Source: Osmia lignaria lignaria (Eukaryota > Arthropoda > Insecta > Hymenoptera > Megachilidae). Taken from it: a DNA stretch of 64,000 nt. Numbering within the stretch: position 1 is the stretch's first letter; every line of letters starts with the position of its first letter. The notes below the pieces were generated by a model. It saw nothing but the letters and a program-made list of their open reading frames with translations, made no database searches and was not told the origin of the DNA. Positions 47,816 to 59,085 of the stretch are shown piece by piece. The DNA lies in contig NC_135032.1 in assembly GCF_051020975.1 (NCBI RefSeq), positions 6,572,001-6,636,000 of the forward strand, read 5' to 3'. The position numbers and the translations under genes are program-made.

Positions 47816-49103
47816 TTGCAGATTTATCTCAAGGGAAGGGTCCTGACGGACATATTTCGAAATATTTCTTCTTCTTGTTGTTCTTCTTCTGCACAGCTAA
47901 GCTGGAAGTGGCATTTGCGGCTCGCACTAGTGCAGAGTTATATCAAAGAAAGGGGCCACGGTGTTTCTGTATCTCTATTATGTTGGTGCGGCTTCGGAAC
48001 TTTTAAATATCTCGATATATCTCGAAAACTACGCTTCTGATCAAATAATATCATAGAACACAAATTGTAGGAAACATAATTCTCTACAAAAAAGTTCTCT
48101 TAACATTTTGCCATAGCTCGCTTCGTTTCCGAGATATTTGCAGATATATCTCAAAGGAAGGGGCCTGACGGACATATTTCGAGATATTTCTTCTTCTTGT
48201 TGTTCTTCTTCTGCACAGCTAAGCTGGAAGTGGCATTTACAGCTCGCAATAGTGCAGAGTTATCTCAAAGAAAGGGGCCACGGTGTTTCTGTATCTCTAT
48301 TATGTTGGTGCGGCTTCGGAACTTTTAAATATCTTGATATATCTCGAGAACTACGCATGTGATCAAAAAATATCATAGAACATAAAAAGTAGGACACTTA
48401 ATTCTCTACAAAAAAGGTCTCTTAACATTTTGCCATAGCTCGCTTCGTTTCCGAGATATTTGCAGATTTATCTCAAGGGAAGGGGCCTGACGGACATATT
48501 TCGAGATATTTCTTCTTCTTGTTGTCCTTCTTCTGCACAGCTAAGCTGGAAGTGGCATTTGCGGCTCGCACTAGTGCAGAGTTATCTCAAAGAAAGGGGC
48601 CACGGTGTTTCTGTATCTCTATTATGTTGGTGCGGCTTCGGAACTTTTAAATATCTCGATATGTCTCGAGAACTACGCATCTGATCAAAAAATATCATAC
48701 AACATAAAAAGTAGGACACTTAATTCTCTACAAAAAAGGTCTCTTATCATTTTGCCATAGCTCGCTTCGTTTCCGAGATATTTGCAGATTTATCTCAAGG
48801 GAAGGGTCCTGACGGACATATTTCGAAATATTTCTTCTTCTTGTTGTTCTTCTTCTGCACAGCTAAGCTGGAAGTGGCATTTGCGGCTCGCACTAGTGCA
48901 GAGTTATATCAAAGAAAGGGGCCACGGTGTTTCTGTATCTCTATTATGTTGGTGCGGCTTCGGAACTTTTAAATATCTCGATATATCTCGAAAACTACGC
49001 TTCTGATCAAATAATATCATAGAACACAAATTGTAGGAAACATAATTCTCTACAAAAAAGTTCTCTTAACATTTTGCCATAGCTCGCTTCGTTTCCGAGA
49101 TAT
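47816..49103. repeat. 966-bp spaced duplicate of a marked monomer
   Basis: Monomers 47816-48137 and 48782-49103 share GAAGGGTCCTGACGG, TTTCGAAATATTTC, GAGTTATATCAAAG, GATCAAATAATATC and GAACACAAATTG. They are separated by two monomers (48138, with GCATGTGATC, and 48460, with TTGTCCTTC and GATATGTCTCGAG). Monomer 47494, before the first copy, ends CATACAACATAAAAAG, as does 48460 before the second, so the duplicated unit is a trimer. Confidence 0.82.
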
Positions 49104-50069
49104 TTGCAGATTTATCTCAAGGGAAGGGGCCTGACGGACATATTTCGAGATATTTCTTCTTCTTGTTGTTCTTCCTCTGCACAGCTAAACTGGAAGTGGC
49201 ATTTCCAGCTCGCAATAGTGCAGAGTTATCTCAAAGAAAGGGGCCACGGTGTTTCTGTATCTCTATTATGTTGGTGCGGCTTCGGAACTTTTAAATATCT
49301 TGATATATCTCGAGAACTACGCATCTGATCAATAAATATCATAGAACATAAAAAGTAGGAAACTTAATTCTCTACAAATAAAGTCTCTTAATATTTTGCC
49401 ATAGCTCGCTTCGTTTCCGAGATATTTGCAGATTTATCTCAAGGGAAGGGGCCTGACGGACATATTTCGAGATATTTCTTCTTCTTGTTGTTCTTCTTCT
49501 GCACAGCTAAGCTGGAAGTGGCGTTTGCAGCTCGCAATAGTGCAGAGTTATCTCAACGAAAGGGGCCACGGTGTTTCTGTATCTCTATTATGTTGGTGCG
49601 GCTTCGAAACTTTTAAATATCTTGATATATCTCGAGAACTACGCATCTGATCAAAAAATATCATAGAACATAAAAAGTAGGAAACTTAATTCTCTACAAA
49701 AAAGGTCTCTTAACATTTTGCCATAGCTCGCTTCGTTTCCGAGATATTTGCAGATTTATCTCAAGGGAAGGGGCCTGACGGACATATTTCGAGTTATTTC
49801 TTCTTCTTGTTGTCCTTCTTCTGCACAGCGAAGCTGGAAGTGGCATTTGCGGCTCGTACTAGTGCAGAGTTATCTCAAAGAAAGGGGCCACGGTGTTTCT
49901 GTATCTCTATTATGTTGGTGCGCCTTCGGAACTTTTATATATCTCGATATATCTCGAAAACTACGCTTCTGATCAAAAAATATCATAGAACAGAAATTGT
50001 AGGAAACATAATTCTCTACAAAAAACGTCTCTTAACATTTTGCCATAGCTCGCTTCGTTTCCGAGATAT

Positions 50070-52001
50070 TTGCAGATTTATCTCAAGGGAAGCGGCCTGA
50101 CGGACATATTTCGAGATATTTCTTCTTCTTGTTGTTCTTCTTCTGCACAGCTAAGCTGGAAGTGGCATTTGCGGCTCGCACTAGTGCAGAGTTAACTCTA
50201 AGAAAGGGGCCACGGTGTTTCTGTATCTCTATTATGTTGGTGCGGCTTCGGAACTTTTAAATATCTTGATATATCTCGAGAACTACGCATCTGATCAAAA
50301 AATATCGTAGAACATAAAAGGTAGGAAACTTAATTCTCTACAAATAAGGTCTCTTAACATTTTGCAATAGCTCGCTTCGTTTCCGAGATATTTGCTGATT
50401 TATCTCAAGGGAAGGGGACTGACGGACATATTTCGAGATATTTCTTCTTCTTGTTGTTCTTCTTCTGCACAGCTAAGCTGGAAGTGGCATTTGCGGCTCG
50501 CACTAGTGCAGAGTTATCTCAAAGAAAGGGGCCACGGTGTTTCTGTATCTCTATTATGTTGGTGCGGCTTCGGAACTTTTAAATATCTCGATATATCTCG
50601 AAAACTACGCTTCTGATCAAAAAATATCATAGAACATAACTTGTATGAAACATAATTCTCTACAAAAAAGGTCTCTTAACATTTTGCCATAGCTCGCTTC
50701 GTTTCCGAGATATTTGCAGATATATCTCAAGGGAAGGGGCCTGACGGACATATTTCGAGATATTTCTTCTTCTTGTTGTTCTTCTTCTGCACAGCTAAGC
50801 TGGAAGTGGCATTTGCAGCTCGCAATAGTGCAGAGTTATCTCAAAGAAAGGGGCCACGGTGTTTCTGTATCTCTATTATGTTGGTGCGGCTTCGAAACTT
50901 TTAAATATCTTGATATATCTCGAGAACTACGCATCTGATCAAAAAATATTCCAGAACATAAAAAGTAGGAAACTTAATTCTCTACAAAAAAGGTCTCTTA
51001 ACATTTTGCCATAGCTCGCTTCGTTTCCGAGATATTTGCAGATTTATCTCAAGGGAAGGGGCCTGACGGACATATTTCGAGATATTTCTTCTTCTTGTTG
51101 TTCTTCTTCTGCACAGCTAAGCTGGAAGTGGCATTTGCGGCTCGCACTAGTGCAGAGTTATCTCTAAGAAAGGGGCCACGGTGTTTCTGTATCTCTATTA
51201 TGTTGGTGCGGCTTCGGAACTTTTAAATATCTTGATATATCTCGAGAACTACGCATGTGATCAAAAAATATCATAGAACATAAAAAGTAGGAAACTTAAT
51301 TCTCTACAAATAAGGTCTCTTAACATTTTGCAATAGCTCGCTTCGTTTCCGAGATATTTGCTGATTTATCTCAAGGGAAGGGGCCTGACGGACATATTTC
51401 GAGATATTTCTTCTTCTTGTTGTTCTTCTTCTGCACAGCTAAGCTGGAAGTGGCATTTGCGGCTCGCACTAGTGCAGAGTTATCTCAAAGAAAGGGGCCA
51501 CGGTGTTTCTGTATCTCTATTATGTTGGTGCGGCTTCGGAACTTTTAAATATCTCGATATATCTCGAAAACTACGCTTCTGATCAAAAAATATCATGGAA
51601 CATAACTTGTAGGAAACATAATTCTCTACAAAAAAGGTCTCTTAACATTTTGCCATAGCTCGCTTCGTTTCCGAGATATTTGCAGATATATCTCAAGGGA
51701 AGGGGCCTGACGGACATATTTCGAGATATTTCTTCTTCTTGTTGTTCTTCTTCTGCACAGCTAAGCTGTAAGTGGCATTTACAGCTCGCAATAGTGCAGA
51801 GTTATCTCAAAGAAAGGGGCCACGGTGTTTCTGTATCTCTATTATGTTGGTGCGGCTTCGGAACTTTTAAATATCTTGATATATCTCGAAAACTACGCTT
51901 CTGATCAAAAAATATCATAGAACATAACTTGTAGGAAACATAATTCTCTACAAAAAAGGTCTCTTAACATCTTGCCATAGCTCGCTTCGTTTCCGAGATA
52001 T
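50070..52001. repeat. Trimer, two tandem copies (partly diverged)
   Basis: 50070-51035 and 51036-52001. Position 1 has CTCTAAGAAAGG (in-frame TAA) and CAAATAAGG at its end. Position 2 has TTTGCTGATTTATC. Position 3 follows ACTTGTA with GCAGATATATC. Position 3 differs in the core (CTTCGAAAC in 50714; GCTGTAAGTGG with CATTTACAGC in 51680), so the third monomer was replaced in one copy. Private: GAGTTAACTC and GAAGCGGCC in 50070. Confidence 0.78.
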
Positions 52002-53289
52002 TTGCAGATATATCTCAAGGGAAGGGGCCTGACGGACATATTTCGAGATATTTCTTCTTCTTGTTGTTCTTCTTCTGCACAGCTAAGCTGGAAGTGGCAT
52101 TTGCAGCTCGCAATAGTGCAGAGTTATCTCAAAGAAAGGGGCCACGGTGTTTCTGTATCTCTATTATGTTGGTGCGGCTTCGAAACTTTTAAATATCTTG
52201 ATATATCTCGAGAACTACGCATCTGATCAAAAAATATTCCAGAACATAAAAAGTAGGAAACTTAATGCTCTACAAAAAAGGTCTCTTAACATTTTGCCAT
52301 AGCTCGCTTCGTTTCCGAGATATTTGCAGATTTATCTCAAGGGAAGGGGCCTGACGGACATATTTCGAGATATTTCTTCTTCTTGTTGTTCTTCTTCAGC
52401 ACAGCGAAGCTGGAAGTGGCATTTGCGGCTCGTACTAGTGCAGAGTTATCTCAAAGAAAGGGGCCACGGTGTTTCTGTATCTCTATTATGTTGGTGCGGC
52501 TTCGGAACTTTTAAATATCTCGATATATCTCGAAAACTACGCTTCTGATCAAAAAATATCATAGAACATAAATTGTAGGAAACATAATTCTCTACAAAAA
52601 ACGTCTCTTAACATTTTGCCATAGCTCGCTTCGTTTCCGAGATATTTGCAGATATATCTCAAGGGAAGGGGCCTGACGGACATATTTCGAGATATTTCTT
52701 CTTCTTGTTGTTCTTCTTCTGCACAGCTAAGCTGTAAGTGGCATTTACAGCTCGCAATAGTGCAGAGTTATCTCAAAGAAAGGGGCCACGGTGTTTCTGT
52801 ATCTCTATTATGTTGGTGCGGCTTCGGAACTTTTAAATATCTTGATATATCTCGAGAACTACGCATCTGATCAAAAAATATCATAGAACATAAAAAGTAG
52901 GACACTTAATTCTCTACAAAAAAGGTCTCTTAACATTTTGCCATAGCTCGCTTCGTTTCCGAGATATTTGCAGATTTATCTCAAGGGAAGGGGCCTGACG
53001 GACATATTTCGAGATATTTCTTCTTCTTGTTGTTCTTCTTCTGCACAGCTAAACTGGAAGTGGCATTTCCAGCTCGCAATAGTGCAGAGTTATCTCAAAG
53101 AAAGGGGCCACGGTGTTTCTGTATCTCTATTATGTTGGTGCGGCTTCGGAACTTTTAAATATCTTGATATATCTCGAGAACTACGCATCTGATCAATAAA
53201 TATCATAGAACATAAATTGTAGGAAACATAATTCTCTACAAAAAACGTCTCTTAACATTTTGCCATAGCTCGCTTCGTTTCCGAGATAT

Positions 53290-54577
53290 TTGCAGATTTA
53301 TCTCAAGGGAAGGGGCCTGACGGACATATTTCGAGATATTTCTTCTTCTTGTTGTTCTTCTTCTGCACAGCTAAGCTGGAAGTGGCATTTGCGGCTCGCA
53401 CTAGTGCAGAGTTATCTCTAAGAAAGGGGCCACGGTGTTTCTGTATCTCTATTATGTTGGTGCGGCTTCGGAACTTTTAAATATCTTGATATATCTCGAA
53501 AACTACGCTTCTGATCAAAAAATATCATAGAACATAACTTGTAGGAAACATAATTCTCTACAAAAAAGGTCTCTTAACATCTTGCCATAGCTCGCTTCGT
53601 TTCCGAGATATTTGCAGATATATCTCAAGGGAAGGGGCCTGACGGACATATTTCGAGATATTTCTTCTTCTTGTTGTTCTTCTTCTGCACAGCTAAGCTG
53701 GAAGTGGCATTTGCAGCTCGCAATAGTGCAGAGTTATCTCAAAGAAAGGGGCCACGGTGTTTCTGTATCTCTATTATGTTGGTGCGGCTTCGAAACTTTT
53801 AAATATCTTGATATATCTCGAGAACTACGCATCTGATCAAAAAATATTCCAGAACACAAATAGTAGGAAACTTAATGCTCTACAAAAAAGGTCTCTTAAC
53901 ATTTTGCCATAGCTCGCTTCGTTTCCGAGATATTTGCAGATTTATCTCAAGGGAAGGGGCCTGACGGACATATTTCGAGATATTTCTTCTTCTTGTTGTT
54001 CTTCTTCAGCACAGCGAAGCTGGAAGTGGCATTTGCGGCTCGTACTAGTGCAGAGTTATCTCAAAGAAAGGGGCCACGGTGTTTCTGTATCTCTATTATG
54101 TTGGTGCGGCTTCGGAACTTTTAAATATCTCGATATATCTCGAAAACTACGCTTCTGATCAAAAAATATCATAGAACATAAATTGTAGGAAACATAATTC
54201 TCTACAAAAAACGTCTCTTAACATTTTGCCATAGCTCGCTTCGTTTCCGAGATATTTGCAGATTTATCTCAAGGGAAGGGGCCTGACGGACATATTTCGA
54301 GATATTTCTTCTTCTTGTTGTTCTTCTTCTGCACAGCTAAGCTGGAAGTGGCATTTGCGGCTCGCACTAGTGCAGAGTTATCTCAAAGAAAGGGGCCACG
54401 GTGTTTCTGTATCTCTATTATGTTGGTGCGGCTTCGGAACTTTTAAATATCTCGATATATCTCGAGAACTACGCTTCTGATCAAAAAATATCATAGAACA
54501 TAAATTGTAGGAAACATAATTCTCTACAAAAAACGTCTCTTAACATTTTGCCATAGCTCGCTTCGTTTCCGAGATAT
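53290..54577. repeat. Four-monomer segment duplicated 4,508 bp downstream (left copy)
   Basis: 53290 (CTCTAAGAAAGG, AACATCTTGCC), 53612 (CTTCGAAAC, AATATTCCAGAACAC, CTTAATGCTC), 53934 (CTTCAGCACAGCG, CTCGTACTAG) and 54256 (CTCGAGAACTACGCTTC) reappear as 57798, 58120, 58442 and 58764. All these rare sites are shared, including the private CACAAATAGTAGG linker, which occurs only in these two copies. The offset equals 14 monomers. Confidence 0.85.
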
Positions 54578-56831
54578 TTGCAGATTTTTCTCAAGGGAAG
54601 GGGCCTGACGGACATATTTCGAGATATTTCTTCTTCTTGTTGTTCTTCTTCTGCACAGCTAAGCTGGAAGTGGCGTTTGCGGCTCGCACTAGTGCAGAGT
54701 TATCTCTAAGAAAGGGGCCACGGTGTTTCTGTATCTCTATTATGTTGGTGCGGCTTCGAAACTTTTAAATATCTTGATATATCTCGAGAACTACGCATCT
54801 GATCAAAAAATATCATAGAACATAAAAAGTAGGAAACTTAATTCTCTACAAAAAAGGTCTCTTAACATTTTGCCATAGCTGGCTTCGTTTCCGAGATATT
54901 TGCAGATTTATCTCAAGGGAAGGGGCCTGACGGACATATTTCGAGTTATTTCTTCTTCTTGTTGTTCTTCTTCTGCACAGCGAAGCTGGAAGTGGCATTT
55001 GCGGCTCGTACTAGTGCAGAGTTATCTCAAAGAAAGGGGCCACGGTGTTTCTGTATCTCTATTATGTTGGTGCGCCTTCGGAACTTTTAAATATCTCGAT
55101 ATATCTCGAGAACTACGCTTCTGATCAAAAAATATCATAGAACATAAATTGTAGGAAACATAATTCTCTACAAAAAACGTCTCTTAACATTTTGCCATAG
55201 CTCGCTTCGTTTCCGAGATATTTGCAGATTTATCTCAAGGGAAGGGGCCTGACGGACATATTTCGAGATATTTCTTCTTCTTGTTGTTCTTCTTCTGCAC
55301 AGCTAAGCTGGAAGTGGCATTTGCGGCTCGCACTAGTGCAGAGTTATCTCTAAGAAAGGGGCCACGGTGTTTCTGTATCTCTATTATGTTGGTGCGGCTT
55401 CGGAACTTTTAAATATCTTGATATATCTCGAGAACTACGCATGTGATCAAAAAATATCATAGAACATAAAAAGTAGGAAACTTAATTCTCTACAAATAAG
55501 GTCTCTTAACATTTTGCAATAGCTCGCTTCGTTTCCGAGATATTTGCTGATTTATCTCAAGGAAAGGGGACTGACGGACATATTTCGAGATATTTCTTCT
55601 CCTTGTTGTTCTTCTTCTGCACAGCTAAGCTGGAAGTGGCATTTGCGGCTCGCACTAGTGCAGAGTTATCTCAAAGAAAGGGGCCACGGTGTTTCTGTAT
55701 CTCTATTATGTTGGTGCGGCTTCGGAACTTTTAAATATCTCGATATATCTCGAAAACTACGCTTCTGATCAAAAAATATCATAGAACATAAATTGTAGGA
55801 AACATAATTCTCTACAAAAAAGGTCTCTTAACATTTTGCCATAGCTCGCTTCGTTTCCGAGATATTTGCAGATATATCTCAAGGGAAGGGGCCTGACGGA
55901 CATATTTCGAGATATTTCTTCTTCTTGTTGTTCTTCTTCTGCACAGCTAAGCTGGAAGTGGCATTTACAGCTCGCAATAGTGCAGAGTTATCTCAAAGAA
56001 AGGGGCCACGGTGTTTCTGTATCTCTATTATGTTGGTGCGGCTTCGGAACTTTTAAATATCTCGATATATCTCGAAAACTACGCTTCTGATCAAAAAATA
56101 TCATAGAACATAAATTGTAGGAAACATAATTCTCTACAAAAAACGTATCCCAACATTTTGCCATAGCTCGCTTCGTTTCCGAGATATTTGCAGATTTATC
56201 TCAAGGGAAGCGGCCTGACGGACATATTTCGAGATATTTCTTCTTCTTGTTGTTCTTCTTCTGCACAGCTAACCTGGAAGTGGCATTTGCGGCTCGCACT
56301 AGTGCAGAGTTATCTCTAAGAAAGGGGCCACGGTGTTTCTGTATCTCTATTATGTTGGCGCGGCTTCGGAACTTTTAAATATCTTGATATATCTCGAGAA
56401 CTACGCATCTGATCAAAAAATATCGTAGAACATAAAAAGTAGGAAACTTAATTCTCTACAAATAAGGTCTCTTAACATTTTGCAATAGCTCGCTTCGTTT
56501 CCGAGATATTTGCTGATTTATCTCAAGGGAAGGGGACTGACGGACATATTTCGAGATATTTCTTCTTCTTGTTGTTCTTCTTCTGCACAGCGAAGCTGGA
56601 AGTGGCATTTGCGGCTCGTACTAGTGCAGAGTTATCTCAAAGAAAGGGGCCACGGTGTTTCTGTATCTCTATTATGTTGGTGCGGCTTCGGAACTTTTAA
56701 ATATCTCGATATATCTCGAAAACTACGCTTCTGATCAAAAAATATCATAGAACATAAATTGTAGGAAACATAATTCTCTACAAAAAACGTCTCTTAACAT
56801 TTTGCCATAGCTCGCTTCATTTCCGAGATAT

Positions 56832-58119
56832 TTGCAGATTTATCTCAAGGGAAGGGGCCTGACGGACATATTTCGAGATATTTCTTCTTCTTGTTGTTCT
56901 TCTTCTGCACAGCTAAGCTGGAAGTGGCATTTGCGGCTCGCACTAGTGCAGAGTTATCTCAAAGAAAGGGGCCACGGTGTTTCTGTATCTCTATTATGTT
57001 GGTGCGGCTTCGAAACTTTTAAATATCTTGATATATCTCGAGAACTACGCATCTGATAAAAAAATATCATAGAACATAAAAAGTAGGAAACTTAATTCTC
57101 TACAAAAAAGGTCTCTTAACATTTTGCCATAGCTGGCTTCGTTTCCGAGATATTTGCAGATTTATCTCAAGGGAAGGGGCCTGACGGACATATTTCGAGA
57201 TATTTCTTCTTCTTGTTGTTCTTCTTCTGCACAGCTAAGCTGGAAGTGGCATTTGCGGCTCGCACTAGTGCAGAGTTATCTCTAAGAAAGGGGCCACGGT
57301 GTTTCTGTATCTCTATTATGTTGGTGCGGCTTCGGAACTTTTAAATATCTCGATATATCTCGAAAACTACGCTTCTGATCAAAAAATATCATAGAACATA
57401 AATTGTAGGAAACATAATTCTCTACAAAAAACGTCTCTTAACATTTTGCCATAGCTCGCTTCGTTTCCGAGATATTTGCAGATTTATCTCAAGGGAAGGG
57501 GCCTGACGGACATATTTCGAGATATTTCTTCTTCTTGTTGTTCTTCTTCTGCACAGCTAAGCTGGAAGTGGCATTTGCGGCTCGCACTAGTGCAGAGTTA
57601 TCTCAAAGAAAGGGGCCACGGTGTTTCTGTATCTCTATTATGTTGGTGCGGCTTCGAAACTTTTAAATATCTTGATATATCTCGAGAACTACGCATCTGA
57701 TCAAAAAATATCATAGAACATAAAAAGTAGGAAACTTAATTCTCTACAAAAAAGGTCTCTTAACATTTTGCCATAGCTGGCTTCGTTTCCGAGATATTTG
57801 CAGATTTATCTCAAGGGAAGGGGCCTGACGGACATATTTCGAGATATTTCTTCTTCTTGTTGTTCTTCTTCTGCACAGCTAAGCTGGAAGTGGCATTTGC
57901 GGCTCGCACTAGTGCAGAGTTATCTCTAAGAAAGGGGCCACGGTGTTTCTGTATCTCTATTATGTTGGTGCGGCTTCGGAACTTTTAAATATCTTGATAT
58001 ATCTCGAAAACTACGCTTCTGATCAAAAAATATCATAGAACATAACTTGTAGGAAACATAATTCTCTACAAAAAAGGTCTCTTAACATCTTGCCATAGCT
58101 CGCTTCGTTTCCGAGATAT
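56832..58119. repeat. 644-bp dimer, two tandem copies
   Basis: 56832-57475 and 57476-58119. The first position has CTCGCACTAG with CTTCGAAAC and ends in a GCTGGCTTCG junction; the second has CTCTAAGAAAGG. The back of the last monomer (57798) switches to the ACTTGTAGG / AACATCTTGCC form, which leads into the segment copy described above. Private: CTGATAAAAAAATATC in 56832, which removes the BclI site. Confidence 0.8.
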
Positions 58120-59085
58120 TTGCAGATATATCTCAAGGGAAGGGGCCTGACGGACATATTTCGAGATATTTCTTCTTCTTGTTGTTCTTCTTCTGCACAG
58201 CTAAGCTGGAAGTGGCACTTGCAGCTCGCAATAGTGCAGAGTTATCTCAAAGAAAGGGGCCACGGTGTTTCTGTATCTCTATTATGTTGGTGCGGCTTCG
58301 AAACTTTTAAATATCTTGATATATCTCGAGAACTACGCATCTGATCAAAAAATATTCCAGAACACAAATAGTAGGAAACTTAATGCTCTACAAAAAAGGT
58401 CTCTTAACATTTTGCCATAGCTCGCTTCGTTTCCGAGATATTTGCAGATTTATCTCAAGGGAAGGGGCCTGACGGACATATTTCGAGATATTTCTTCTTC
58501 TTGTTGTTCTTCTTCAGCACAGCGAAGCTGGAAGTGGCATTTGCGGCTCGTACTAGTGCAGAGTTATCTCAAAGAAAGGGGCCACGGTGTTTCTGTATCT
58601 CTATTATGTTGGTGCGGCTTCGGAACTTTTAAATATCTCGATATATCTCGAAAACTACGCTTCTGATCAAAAAATATCATAGAACATAAATTGTAGGAAA
58701 CATAATTCTCTACAAAAAACGTCTCTTAACATTTTGCCATAGCTCGCTTCGTTTCCGAGATATTTGCAGATTTATCTCAAGGGAAGGGGCCTGACGGACA
58801 TATTTCGAGATATTTCTTCTTCTTGTTGTTCTTCTTCTGCACAGCTAAGCTGGAAGTGGCATTTGCGGCTCGCACTAGTGCAGAGTTATCTCAAAGAAAG
58901 GGGCCACGGTGTTTCTGTATCTCTATTATGTTGGTGCGGCTTCGGAACTTTTAAATATCTCGATATATCTCGAGAACTACGCTTCTGATCAAAAAATATC
59001 ATAGAACATAAATTGTAGGAAACATAATTCTCTACAAAAAACGTCTCTTAACATTTTGCCATAGCTCGCTTCGTTTCCGAGATAT
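57798..59085. repeat. Four-monomer segment, right copy of 53290-54577
   Basis: Same markers in the same order as the left copy, with one private change, GGCACTTGCAG, in 58120. Beyond 59085 the correspondence continues but is split. Monomer 59086 has the front of 54578 (CAGATTTTTCTC) and 59408 has its back (GGCGTTTGCGG, CTCTAAGAAAGG). One monomer's worth of sequence was therefore gained inside this position, and the following 54900-type monomer is displaced to 59730. Confidence 0.82.
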
